Source: Flammeovirgaceae bacterium UBA5585
GTDB taxonomy: Bacteria > Bacteroidota > Bacteroidia > Cytophagales > Cyclobacteriaceae
DNA length: 64,000 nucleotides
Assembly: GCA_002425185.1 (NCBI GenBank)
Contig: DILT01000010.1
Span: forward strand, 496,001 to 560,000
Reading direction: 5' to 3'
The notes beneath the pieces were generated by a model. The model ran no database searches, was not told the origin of the DNA, and saw nothing but the letters and a program-made list of their open reading frames with translations. Made by a program: the position numbers and the translations under genes. Of this stretch, positions 26,381-35,245 are shown one piece after another; position 1 is the first letter of the stretch; each line of letters begins with the position of its first letter.

Positions 26381-27688
26381 ATGAATTCAATCCCCGACAA
26401 AAACTCCCGCCTGTGGGCCTTACTTATTCTTTCAACACTGCTGGGTTTAAGTATTTTGCTTGAAAGTTGCACTGACAAATGCACGGAAACAATAGTTTAC
26501 AAATATTACGAACCGGTTTACACTCCGCTGACCACCATTCGAAGTGGTGTAAAGCATGAAGCAGCTCAGCCACTTAAAATTTCCGGTAAAATTTATTTCA
26601 AGGATGGATTGCTGTTTGTGAATGAGCCGAATGAAGGCATTCACATTATTGACAATCGCGATCCATCCAATCCGTTAATCAAAAGCTTCATCCACATTCC
26701 GGGTAATTTTGACCTGGCTATTCGCAACACTTCCTTGTATGCTGATAGTTATATTGATCTGGTTGTGCTCGATATTTCTAACTTGAATCAGATAACTGAA
26801 GTCAATCGTTTAGAGGGTGTTTTTAGCAACTATAATAGCCTTGGTTTTTATGCTGATGCTGAGCGCGGTGTAGTAACCAATTGGATTGAAAAAGAAATGC
26901 CTGTTGTTGAGCAGGATTGCGATACAAGGTTTGAGCTTTGGGGTGGTATTCGATTTGGGAATGGAATTGCTTTTGCCGAACGGGCATCATTCGATGCCAC
27001 CATGGCGTTGGCTCCGGGAAATTCTACCGGCATTGGCGGCTCCATGGCCAGGTTTACCATCAACAACGATTACCTTTATATGCTTGATGCGGGGAATATA
27101 ATTACAGCAGATATTAGTCTTCCTGCAGTGCCTGAGAAGAAATCAGCACAATACCTGGCGTGGGATATTGAAACAATTTTCCCATACGATAACAGGTTAT
27201 TTATTGGTGCTCGCAGCGGCATGCATATTTTCGATCTATCGGTGCCGGAGAACCCGGTAAAAATCACAACCTATTCGCATATCAACAGTTGCGATCCGGT
27301 AGTGGTGAGTGGAAACTATGCTTACGTTACCTTACGGTCAGGAACGCAGTGCGATGGATTTACAAACCAGTTGGAGGTTTTGAACATATCAAACATACAA
27401 TCGCCCAGTTTGGTTAAGGTATATCCCATGCATAACCCGCATGGTTTAGGTATCGATGACCCGGTATTGTTTATCTGCGATGGTGACGCGGGGCTAAAAG
27501 TATTTGATGTAAGCGACAAATTGAATATTGATAAGAAGTTGTTGAAGCACTATAGAAACATACATGCCTTTGATGTAATACCTTTCAATAATGTACTGAT
27601 GCTGATAGGCGATGATGGTATCTTCCAATACGATTATACCGATCCTTTGAATATTAAATTATTAAGTCAAATTCGGAAAGTGAAATGA
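26381..27688 (+). CDS. LVIVD-repeat beta-propeller lipoprotein
   Basis: Protein of 435 residues with a signal and lipobox (LGLSILLESC, about Cys30). The mature chain is a beta-propeller of LVIVD repeats: GIHIIDNRDPSNPLIKSFI, YIDLVVLDISNLNQITEVN, RLFIGARSGMHIFDLSVPENP, LEVLNISNIQSPSLVKVY and GLKVFDVSDKLNIDKK. Such propellers bind partners at the cell surface, but no enzymatic role is known. It begins 51 bp after the sigma/anti-sigma pair and its stop overlaps the next start (ATGA), so all four genes are probably one operon. Lipoprotein placement on the surface or in the periplasm is not decided. Confidence 0.85.
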   Translation: MNSIPDKNSRLWALLILSTLLGLSILLESCTDKCTETIVYKYYEPVYTPLTTIRSGVKHEAAQPLKISGKIYFKDGLLFVNEPNEGIHIIDNRDPSNPLIKSFIHIPGNFDLAIRNTSLYADSYIDLVVLDISNLNQITEVNRLEGVFSNYNSLGFYADAERGVVTNWIEKEMPVVEQDCDTRFELWGGIRFGNGIAFAERASFDATMALAPGNSTGIGGSMARFTINNDYLYMLDAGNIITADISLPAVPEKKSAQYLAWDIETIFPYDNRLFIGARSGMHIFDLSVPENPVKITTYSHINSCDPVVVSGNYAYVTLRSGTQCDGFTNQLEVLNISNIQSPSLVKVYPMHNPHGLGIDDPVLFICDGDAGLKVFDVSDKLNIDKKLLKHYRNIHAFDVIPFNNVLMLIGDDGIFQYDYTDPLNIKLLSQIRKVK

Positions 27689-28266
27689 CGATCCGGCTGA
27701 TAATAGCGTGCTTGCTGGTTAGTTTAGGTAATAATTCATTCGCACAACAAGATTCTGTCAGGCAAAGGGTCAGCTACTATAATTCATTTGTTGCCGGTAC
27801 GCTTATTGGGTGTGGCGAATGTGCCAACGGAAAAGATTTTACGTTCAGTTTTCTTACCCTTCATGGAATAAAATTTCCAACAGGTGTAAAAATAGCCCTG
27901 GGAGCAGGTATGGATGTGTACCATGATTGGCGCCTGTTCCCATTGGTAGGCTCCATTACAATTGACAGCGAGCTTCGGGATAATGCTGTTTACGTACAAC
28001 TGAATTCAGGGTATTCGTGGGGACGGTACATTTACCCGTTAGAGAATGAGATTTATCTTCGGCAAAAGGGTGGCTTTGTTGTTAACCCCATGATCGGTTA
28101 TCGGGTTGGCAGGGGTAAATCAAGAATGTATATTCAGGCCGGCTATAAATTTCAATACGCCAACGTTAGTTACACACCAGCATGGTGGTGGGGGCTTCCG
28201 CCCACCATTACACGCGAGTATGACCTCAGCAGGGTAGTGGTGCAGATGGGTTTTGGCTTCCGGTGA
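27685..28266 (+). CDS. Outer-membrane beta-barrel-like protein
   Basis: Protein of 193 residues with a signal peptide (1-20, ending SFAQQ). The remaining chain is a run of alternating amphipathic strands (YYNSFVAGTLIG, TFSFLTLHGIKF, VKIALGAGMDVY, MYIQAGYKFQYANVSY) ending VVVQMGFGFR with a terminal aromatic strand, as expected for an eight-stranded outer-membrane barrel. It overlaps the propeller gene by 4 bp (ATGA), which implies translational coupling. No specific family was recognised. It may be the surface partner of the propeller lipoprotein. Confidence 0.6.
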   Translation: MTIRLIIACLLVSLGNNSFAQQDSVRQRVSYYNSFVAGTLIGCGECANGKDFTFSFLTLHGIKFPTGVKIALGAGMDVYHDWRLFPLVGSITIDSELRDNAVYVQLNSGYSWGRYIYPLENEIYLRQKGGFVVNPMIGYRVGRGKSRMYIQAGYKFQYANVSYTPAWWWGLPPTITREYDLSRVVVQMGFGFR

Positions 28267-28314
28267 TGTATAAGTAATTGTTATGATATATATAGTAATT
28301 ATAAATAAAAACTA

Positions 28315-28357
28315 ATAAATGGGTTTGCCGATTTTTGCGGCCGTTAAACCCATTTAT
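28315..28357. promoter_or_regulatory. 12-bp perfect inverted repeat before icd
   Basis: ATAAATGGGTTT (28315-28326) and AAACCCATTTAT (28346-28357) flank 19 bases that contain GATTTTTG, close to the TAnnTTTG -7 element. The ATG follows two bases later. This could be an operator or a 5' leader hairpin. Confidence 0.45.
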
Positions 28358-28359
28358 CT

Positions 28360-29793
28360 ATGACACGAATAACAGTTGCGAAAGGCGATGGTATCGGGCC
28401 GGAAATTATGGATGCCACACTCGCCATCATTAAGGCGGCCGGTGCAAAAATTGAAATTGATGAAGTTGACGTTGGTGAAAAGGTTTACCTGGCCGGTAAT
28501 TCATCCGGTATAGCAAAAGAATCGTGGGACATCATTCGCAGAAATAAAATTTTTCTGAAGGCACCCATTACTACACCACAAGGTGGCGGATACAAAAGCC
28601 TTAATGTAACCACCCGAAAATTCTTAGGTCTTTATGCAAACATCCGTCCATGCATAAGCTTGCACCCATTTGTAAAAACGAAGCATCCGATAATGGATGT
28701 TGTTATCGTACGGGAGAATGAAGAGGATTTATATGCCGGTATTGAGCATCAGCAAACCGATGAGGTAGTGCAATGCTTAAAGTTGATCAGCCGCCCGGGT
28801 TGCGAAAAAATTGTACGCTATGCTTTTGAATATGCAAAGCAATATGGCCGAAAAAAAGTAACCTGTTTTACCAAAGACAATATTATGAAGCAAACCGATG
28901 GGTTGTTTCACCAGGTATTTGATGAAATCGCCAGGGAATATCCGGAAATTGAAAATGAACACTGGATCATTGATATAGGTGCCGCAAAGATGGCAGATAC
29001 ACCCGAAGCTTTTGATGTGATTGTAATGCCAAACCTGTATGGTGATGTTCTTTCCGATGTGGCAGCCCAAATTGCAGGGTCTGTAGGACTGGCCGGTTCG
29101 GCTAATATTGGCGAGCAATGCGCCATGTTTGAAGCCATCCATGGATCAGCACCACGCAGAGCCGGACAGAATATGGCTAATCCTTCGGGTTTACTGCAAG
29201 GAGCTATTATGATGTTAAATCACATTGGTCAGACCGATGTCGCTGAGAAAGTTCAAAATGCCTGGTTAAAGACCATTGAAGAGGGCATTCACACGTATGA
29301 CATTTATAAGGAAGAAACCAGCACCAAAAAAGTGGGTACAAAAGAGTTTGCCGATGCCGTAATCGCTAACCTGGGCAAAAAGCCAACGCAATTGAAAGCG
29401 GTTACTTATGCAAAGAATGCAACACTGAATCTTAAAAAATATAACCGTAAAGCCCCTGCTAAGAAGGAACTTGTTGGTGTCGACTTATTTGTTCACTGGA
29501 GCGGCACTTCACCTGATGATTTAGCAAAAATCATCCAACCCATGCAATTAGCAGATGTAACGTTATCCATGATCACCAACCGTGGTATAAAAGTGTGGCC
29601 CGAAGGTTTTGAGGAAACCTTTTGTACCGACCATTGGCGTTGCCGGTTCAAACCGAAAGATCGGTTGCTGACGAAAAATGATATTATCCAATTGTTGCAG
29701 CGTGCAACGGATGCCAATATTGATATTATCAAGACGGAAAATCTTTACCACTTCGATGGTAAAGCGGCCTATTCCTTAGGACAAGGCCAATAA
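28360..29793 (+). CDS. icd: NADP-dependent isocitrate dehydrogenase, Thermus-like long form
   Basis: TCA-cycle enzyme converting isocitrate to 2-oxoglutarate and CO2. It has 477 residues. The catalytic core (1-330) shows GDGIGPEI, the substrate loop APITTPQGGGYKSLNVTTRK, arginine-bearing NIRPCISLHP, the VRENEEDLYAGIEH segment and the metal/NADP region NLYGDVLSDVAAQIAGSVGLAGSANIG. An extra C-terminal domain (about 370-477) characterises the Thermus/Bacteroidota type and is absent from E. coli Icd. Coding starts just after a 12-bp inverted repeat. DUF6671 follows after 18 bp. Confidence 0.92.
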   Translation: MTRITVAKGDGIGPEIMDATLAIIKAAGAKIEIDEVDVGEKVYLAGNSSGIAKESWDIIRRNKIFLKAPITTPQGGGYKSLNVTTRKFLGLYANIRPCISLHPFVKTKHPIMDVVIVRENEEDLYAGIEHQQTDEVVQCLKLISRPGCEKIVRYAFEYAKQYGRKKVTCFTKDNIMKQTDGLFHQVFDEIAREYPEIENEHWIIDIGAAKMADTPEAFDVIVMPNLYGDVLSDVAAQIAGSVGLAGSANIGEQCAMFEAIHGSAPRRAGQNMANPSGLLQGAIMMLNHIGQTDVAEKVQNAWLKTIEEGIHTYDIYKEETSTKKVGTKEFADAVIANLGKKPTQLKAVTYAKNATLNLKKYNRKAPAKKELVGVDLFVHWSGTSPDDLAKIIQPMQLADVTLSMITNRGIKVWPEGFEETFCTDHWRCRFKPKDRLLTKNDIIQLLQRATDANIDIIKTENLYHFDGKAAYSLGQGQ

Positions 29794-29811
29794 CCTTAAC
29801 TTTTTTAATTA

Positions 29812-30657
29812 ATGGTTCCGGAGTTTCAGGGAAGAAACCTGGTTATTGCCACCATGCACAACAAGGATCGCGTAATGCGGTCCTTGCTGGAGCAAACACT
29901 GGGTGTTAACGTTCATGTAATCAAAGAACTTAATACCGATCTGCTGGGAACTTTTAGCGGTGAAATTGAAAGGACTGGGACTGCGGAAGAAGTAGCCAGC
30001 CGCAAATGCGAATTGGCGATGGAGGAAACCGGTTTTACTTTGGCCGTGGCCAGTGAAGGAAGTTTTGGTCCACATCCCTACCTATTCGGGGTGCCTGTTA
30101 ACGAAGAGCTGGTATATTTTTTCGATCGTGCTTTGGATATTCACTGCATCGGTAAATCCATTTCGCCAGAAACTAATTTTTCACACGCGGAAGTTGTCAA
30201 CAGTGATGCGTTGCTTGACTTTGCAAAACGGGTAAACTTTCCTTCCCATGCAATAATCCTTAAAAACAATCTCCATAAGCCAACAGTAATAGAAAAAGGC
30301 ATTCAGGATTATAATCGCTTATTAGATGCCTTTAACAGGATGAAGGAACGCTATGGCAAAGCATATACAGAAACGGATATGCGGGCTATGTACAATCCCT
30401 CACGTATGGTTGTTATCGGACAAGCTACACAGGCCATGCTCAACGCACTGACTAACAGATGTCCGTCATGTAATGGCCTATACTTTAAGCTTACCGATTT
30501 TGAGATTGGTTTGCCATGTTCATTGTGCGCCTCGCCTACACAAAGTATTTTGGCGCATCATTATTCCTGTAGGGTTTGTGGTTTTAAGGAGCGAAAGCTT
30601 TTTCCAAAGCACAAAGAAGCCGAAGATCCTATGTATTGCGATTACTGTAACCCTTAA
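29812..30657 (+). CDS. DUF6671 protein with C-terminal zinc-ribbon-like cysteines
   Basis: Protein of 281 residues; I assign it to DUF6671 from its N-terminal domain (NLVIATMHNKDRVM, FGPHPYLFGVPVNEELVYFFD). The last 70 residues hold four CxxC pairs (CPSC, CSLC, CRVC, CDYC) that could bind two zinc ions, much like rubredoxin-like ribbons. It has no signal or membrane segment. It follows icd closely and may be co-transcribed. Its TAA overlaps the TTA of the opposing ABC-F gene. Function is unknown; an earlier segment GSFGPHPYLFG suggests a nucleotide- or phosphate-binding fold, but that is speculative. Confidence 0.7.
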   Translation: MVPEFQGRNLVIATMHNKDRVMRSLLEQTLGVNVHVIKELNTDLLGTFSGEIERTGTAEEVASRKCELAMEETGFTLAVASEGSFGPHPYLFGVPVNEELVYFFDRALDIHCIGKSISPETNFSHAEVVNSDALLDFAKRVNFPSHAIILKNNLHKPTVIEKGIQDYNRLLDAFNRMKERYGKAYTETDMRAMYNPSRMVVIGQATQAMLNALTNRCPSCNGLYFKLTDFEIGLPCSLCASPTQSILAHHYSCRVCGFKERKLFPKHKEAEDPMYCDYCNP

Positions 30658-32579
30658 ACTGATTTGGAGCGTTCATCCAACTCCATGGCAAGCTTTTCCC
30701 ATTGGCTGTTGGCTTCATCCAGTGCTGCCGTTACCTTATCGAAGGCAACCTGCACTTCATTGAATTTTTCATAATTACCAAATACTTCCGGCAGTGTCAT
30801 TTGTTCTTCCAGCTTATTTTTTTCAGCCGTAAGCTGTTCAATCTTTTCTTCAACTTTCTCTAACTCGCGTTGAAGCGGCTTTAATGATTGGCCGTTAGAA
30901 GGTTTTGAGCTTACCGTTGGTTGTTCTTGTTTTTTTACCGGTTTACCCGGCTTAGTGGTATCGGGCTGTATTTTACTTTCCGCCTCGCGTTTTTTCTTCC
31001 AGTAATCATATTCTTCGTAGGTGCCCGGGTATTCTTTTATCTGGTAGTCTTCAATGTACCAGATTTTATTCGCCACCTGGCTGATGAAATGTCGATTGTG
31101 GGAGACCACCACAAATGTTCCCTGGTATTGCTGCAAGGCCTGGATCAGAATGTTTTCTGAAATAAAATCCAGGTGGTTGGTAGGTTCATCCAGCAACAAA
31201 AAGTTAGCTTCGGATATCAATGTTTTGGCAAGTGCTACGCGTGATTTTTCCCCACCGGATAACACTTTTATTTTCTTGAATTGATCTTCATCCGAAAACA
31301 AGAAGCACCCCAAAACATTTCGAAGTTGTTGCTCTGTTTTGCCTGAGCCTGCCTGTTTTAATTCGTCCAGCATTTCATTTTCGAGGTGGAGGGACTCAAG
31401 CTGATGCTGGGCAAAAAATCCTTGAATAACATTATACCCGAGTGTCCTGTTGCCTTCTATGGGTTCCGTGCCGGCAATAATGCGCAGCAAGGTAGACTTA
31501 CCTTTTCCGTTGGCGCCAATCAGGGCTATTTTATCACCGCGTTCTATGGTAATAGAGGTGTTTTTAAGAATTTGCAATGCCCCATAGGCCTTTGAAATAT
31601 TGTCGAGCGTAACAATGTACCGGCCGGGTTGCTGGTGAAAAGTGAATTTAAAATTTACGGCAGCGGTATCATTCACTACTTCATCAATTTTTTCCATGCG
31701 GTCGAGGGCCTTTACCCTTGATTGCACCTGGCGAGCTTTAGTGGCCTTTGCTCTAAAACGCTCAATGAAGCGTTCGGTCTGCCTTATTTTCTGCTGCTGG
31801 TTCTCGTAGGCGTTTTGCTGGATTTGTTCACGCAACTCTTTTTCTTCCAGGTAAAAAGAGTAGTTGCCCTCATAACTAACGAGTTGTTGCTGGGTAACAT
31901 CAACAATTTTGTTCACTACATTATCTAAAAACCGTCTGTCATGCGATACAATAATCACCGCACCATCATAATTCCTTAAATAGTCTTCTACCCATTCAAT
32001 TGATGGAAGATCCAGGTGGTTGGTTGGCTCATCCAGCATGAGCAGTGAGGGCTTCTCTAACAGCAACTTTGCCAGCATAACCCGCATGCGCCAGCCCCCG
32101 GAAAACTCTTTTAAAGGCCGGTGTAAATCGGCAGTGGTAAACCCAATTCCTTCCAGTACTTCTTCGGCTTTGGCCTGCATACCATAGCCGCCTGCATGAT
32201 CATATTTTTCCTGAAGTTTGGTAAGCTTTTCCACCAGGTCTTCATGGTACTCCGTTTCCAATTGGTGGATCAGAATTTCCATCTGCCGCTCCATATCCAC
32301 TACTTCTTTAAACGCCCCCATGGCTACGGTAAGAATGGAGTCATCGGTCTGGTAGGAGAGCAGATCCTGGTTAAGAAAACCAAGGGTGCATTCGTTGCTT
32401 TTGCTGATGCTGCCCGAATCCGGTGTTAATTCACCGTTAATAAGCTTCAATAGGGTTGATTTTCCTCTGCCATTCAGCCCAATAAGCCCTATTTTGTCTT
32501 TTGGCTTAATGAACATATTGGCGTTTTCGTAGAGGGCGCGTCCACCTATAAAGTATGAAAGGTTGGTTATCGATATCAT
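30654..32579 (-). CDS. ABC-F family ATP-binding protein
   Basis: Cytosolic protein of 641 residues with two nucleotide-binding domains and no membrane segments, the ABC-F layout. NBD1: Walker A GLNGRGKST, signature EFSGGWRMR, Walker B LLMLDEPTNHLD. Linker helices follow. NBD2: GANGKGKST, LSGGEKSR, LLLDEPTNHLD. The C-terminal extension (about 530-641) is a lysine/glutamate-rich coiled coil as in Uup/YdiF-type proteins. ABC-F factors act on the ribosome, rescuing stalled translation or, in some, giving antibiotic resistance. This looks like a housekeeping member. No resistance gene is nearby. Confidence 0.93.
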   Translation of the reverse strand: MISITNLSYFIGGRALYENANMFIKPKDKIGLIGLNGRGKSTLLKLINGELTPDSGSISKSNECTLGFLNQDLLSYQTDDSILTVAMGAFKEVVDMERQMEILIHQLETEYHEDLVEKLTKLQEKYDHAGGYGMQAKAEEVLEGIGFTTADLHRPLKEFSGGWRMRVMLAKLLLEKPSLLMLDEPTNHLDLPSIEWVEDYLRNYDGAVIIVSHDRRFLDNVVNKIVDVTQQQLVSYEGNYSFYLEEKELREQIQQNAYENQQQKIRQTERFIERFRAKATKARQVQSRVKALDRMEKIDEVVNDTAAVNFKFTFHQQPGRYIVTLDNISKAYGALQILKNTSITIERGDKIALIGANGKGKSTLLRIIAGTEPIEGNRTLGYNVIQGFFAQHQLESLHLENEMLDELKQAGSGKTEQQLRNVLGCFLFSDEDQFKKIKVLSGGEKSRVALAKTLISEANFLLLDEPTNHLDFISENILIQALQQYQGTFVVVSHNRHFISQVANKIWYIEDYQIKEYPGTYEEYDYWKKKREAESKIQPDTTKPGKPVKKQEQPTVSSKPSNGQSLKPLQRELEKVEEKIEQLTAEKNKLEEQMTLPEVFGNYEKFNEVQVAFDKVTAALDEANSQWEKLAMELDERSKSV

Positions 32580-32703
32580 TTAACCGCAAAGATAATTTTT
32601 TGTAAGGGTTAAACTTCATTGAGACCAAAATCCCTTTGTATTACCATCCCTAAAAATTTGGTTTATATTCATTCCGATTAGGCTTATCTTCCGGCTTAAA
32701 CTT

Positions 32704-33894
32704 ATGATTATGCGGATATCAAAATTTGTATTTCCTGTTGCTCTATTGATGGTGGCCTTATTGCAATGTAACAGTGGTTCAAAGCCTGCTGTTGTTGAGC
32801 TTCCGGTGGGTGATGACGGAAGTGTGGAAGCCTTAACCGAGTATTCCAAGACATTACCCCTTGAAAAGATAAAAATGCCGGCTGGTTTTAAGATTGATGT
32901 TTTTGCTGAAGTGGAGAATGCCCGTTCTATGGCGATGAGTCCCTCCGGTGTGCTATACATTGGAAACCGAAATGGTGATAAAGTTTATGCGGTTAAAGAC
33001 ACCGATGGTGATTTTAAGGCCGATAAAAAATGGGTAATTGCTTCTGGCTTAAACATGCCCAACGGTGTGGCCTTCAAAGATGGTGATCTGTATGTTGCAG
33101 AAGTAAGTCGTATACTGAAGTATGTTGGCATCGAATCCAAACTGGCTAATCCGCCTGCACCGGTTGTTGTAAATGATACCTATCCGGATAAAACCCATCA
33201 TGGCTGGAAATACATTGCGTTTGGTCCGGATGGAAAACTTTACGTTCCGGTAGGGGCGCCTTGTAATATCTGCGAATCAAAAGAAGAAATTTTTGCATCG
33301 ATTACCAGAATTAATGCGGATGGCAGCGGCCGTGAAATTTTTGCCCACGGTGTTCGCAATACGGTTGGCTTTACCTGGCATCCGGAAACAAAAGAAATGT
33401 GGTTTACCGATAATGGCCGCGATATGTTAGGCGATGATATACCTCCTTGTGAATTGAATTATGCGCCCAAAGCCGGTATGCACTTCGGGTATCCATACTG
33501 CCATGGGGGTACCATAAAAGATCCTGAATTCGGCAGTAAGCGCCCGTGCAGCGACTTTACCGTGCCTGCGCAAAATCTAGGACCGCACACGGCACCGTTG
33601 GGGTTAAAATTCTATACCGGTTCTATGTTTCCGGGTCAATACAAAAATCAGCTATTCATTGCTGAACATGGTTCGTGGAATAGGTCAAAAAAAATCGGAT
33701 ACCGTGTAAGTTTAGTGAATGTGCAGGGAAATACTAAAGCCACAAGCTATACAACATTTGCCAGCGGTTGGCTGGATGATGAAACCCAAAAGGTGTGGGG
33801 CAGACCGGTTGATGTATTGGTTTTAAATGATGGTTCTATGCTGGTATCCGATGATCAGGCCAATGTGGTATACCGCATTTCATACGTGAAGTAG
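32704..33894 (+). CDS. PQQ-dependent sugar dehydrogenase-like lipoprotein
   Basis: Protein of 396 residues of the glucose/sorbosone dehydrogenase propeller group. Signal and lipobox (LLMVALLQC) precede the propeller. Blade motifs include MSPSGVLYIGNRNGDKVYAV, KYIAFGPDGKLYVPVGAPCN, FAHGVRNTVGFTWHP, EMWFTDNGRDMLGDD and FIAEHGSWNRS. The family oxidises sugars or aldehydes with PQQ, but many Bacteroidota members have never been tested. ATGs at 32704 and 32710 both give a good signal. It stands between the divergent ABC-F gene and lgt with 34 bp to the latter. Confidence 0.82.
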   Translation: MIMRISKFVFPVALLMVALLQCNSGSKPAVVELPVGDDGSVEALTEYSKTLPLEKIKMPAGFKIDVFAEVENARSMAMSPSGVLYIGNRNGDKVYAVKDTDGDFKADKKWVIASGLNMPNGVAFKDGDLYVAEVSRILKYVGIESKLANPPAPVVVNDTYPDKTHHGWKYIAFGPDGKLYVPVGAPCNICESKEEIFASITRINADGSGREIFAHGVRNTVGFTWHPETKEMWFTDNGRDMLGDDIPPCELNYAPKAGMHFGYPYCHGGTIKDPEFGSKRPCSDFTVPAQNLGPHTAPLGLKFYTGSMFPGQYKNQLFIAEHGSWNRSKKIGYRVSLVNVQGNTKATSYTTFASGWLDDETQKVWGRPVDVLVLNDGSMLVSDDQANVVYRISYVK

Positions 33895-33928
33895 TGTGCT
33901 AGTAGGATAAAAACGAAGTTATCTGCCC

Positions 33929-34717
33929 ATGCATCCTGAATTATTTGAGTTCGGAAACTTCACTATCTATTCCTACGGCTTTATGATTGCCGTTGGGGTT
34001 ATTGTGGCCGTGGCGTACCTGGCCATTCAGGGTAAAAGGGAAGTAAACCTGACGTTTGATCAGGCGAATAATCTTTTTCTCTTCATTTTTATAGCCGCTG
34101 TGGTTGGTGGTAAGGTTTTTCTGTTCTTTGAAAACCCATCGCTGTACATCGAGAGTCCCAGACGATTATTAACGGGGAGCGGGTTTGTGTTCTACGGATC
34201 ATTTCTCTTTGCCGTGCCCACCATGTTGTGGTATTTTAAAAGGAACAAATTGCCGGTATACCAAATGCTCGATATTATGGCGGTGGTAACCTGCCTGGTA
34301 CACATGTTAGGCAGGGTAGGGTGTTTTATGGCCGGATGTTGTTATGGGAAGCCAACGACCAGCATGTTTGGCGTCACGTTTACTGATCCGGCCTGCCAGG
34401 CAAACCCGTTGAATACTCCCTTGTTTCCTACGCAGCTCATGGAAGCCGGATTTATACTTCTGGTTATGATGGGGTTATTATTTCTCCGATCGAAGAAGCA
34501 GTTTCACGGACAATTATTTTTGATGTACCTCATGCTGTATGCCCTTGGAAGATTTGGTTTGGAGTATTTCCGGGGTGATCAGGCCCGGGGATTTGTGATT
34601 GAAGATTATGTTTCAAACTCACAGTTTATTGCGTTGTGCATACTGGTAGTTGCTGCAATTGTGTACCGGAAGTGGTCTAAAAGAAATAAGGTAGTAGTTG
34701 ATAAAAGAAAAAAGTAA
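33929..34717 (+). CDS. lgt: Prolipoprotein diacylglyceryl transferase
   Basis: Inner-membrane enzyme, 262 residues and about seven helices. It adds diacylglyceryl to the lipobox cysteine of prelipoproteins, the first step for the many lipoproteins in this window. Family features: N-terminal FGNFTIYSYGFMIAVGV, the diagnostic HMLGRVGCFMAGCCYG block with its conserved arginine, a late RFGLEYFRGDQARG segment, and a lysine-rich C-terminus. It converges on the 171-residue hypothetical gene. Confidence 0.93.
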   Translation: MHPELFEFGNFTIYSYGFMIAVGVIVAVAYLAIQGKREVNLTFDQANNLFLFIFIAAVVGGKVFLFFENPSLYIESPRRLLTGSGFVFYGSFLFAVPTMLWYFKRNKLPVYQMLDIMAVVTCLVHMLGRVGCFMAGCCYGKPTTSMFGVTFTDPACQANPLNTPLFPTQLMEAGFILLVMMGLLFLRSKKQFHGQLFLMYLMLYALGRFGLEYFRGDQARGFVIEDYVSNSQFIALCILVVAAIVYRKWSKRNKVVVDKRKK

Positions 34718-34729
34718 CCCGGCATCAGG

Positions 34730-35245
34730 CTAAAAGTCATCAGCAATATCATCTATTTTTTTCTTCTTGTCTTCGTCCATCATTCGCTTTATGATAGCTG
34801 AAGAATAGAGTAGCTCAAGAGAAGTTTTAGAAGCAGGTTTAAATTTCAGGGTCAGGTTTTTTCCTATCCAGGTATAGCTCTCATCGCGTACGTCATAAAT
34901 GGGTTTTCCTAATGCACTCTCCATGCCTTTCATCAGGCGGGTGTCTTTTGCGGTGATCACGGAGATTTCATAAATCAGGTCTTTGTAGGTTTTTACCTCA
35001 ATTTTGTTCACCACCACTTCGCCAATGGTGGCATTTTCCGGGTTGATTACTTCAAACAGTTTAGCCGGGTGATGACCCTTTTCCTTAATATCTTTTTTGA
35101 ATTTTGATCCAGCCACTGAATCGATATGCATACCCATTTTAATATTCTTAAATCCATTTCGCCTGTCCAGTTCGGTCAGGTCGTCCTGGGTGAAACCCGC
35201 AATGGAAATAAACAACATTATGATAAGGATGGAAGAATGCTTCAT
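34730..35245 (-). CDS. Secreted hypothetical protein
   Basis: Protein of 171 residues with a signal peptide (about 1-18, ending AGFTQ). It contains NGFKNIKMGMHIDSVAG, a phrase met in proteins of the stretch 'gFkgikfGm', and a C-terminal charged tail (DEDKKKKIDDIADDF). No domain recognised with certainty. It overlaps the DUF2911 gene by 4 bp (ATGA), so the two are translated together. It probably works in the periplasm. Confidence 0.6.
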   Translation of the reverse strand: MKHSSILIIMLFISIAGFTQDDLTELDRRNGFKNIKMGMHIDSVAGSKFKKDIKEKGHHPAKLFEVINPENATIGEVVVNKIEVKTYKDLIYEISVITAKDTRLMKGMESALGKPIYDVRDESYTWIGKNLTLKFKPASKTSLELLYSSAIIKRMMDEDKKKKIDDIADDF

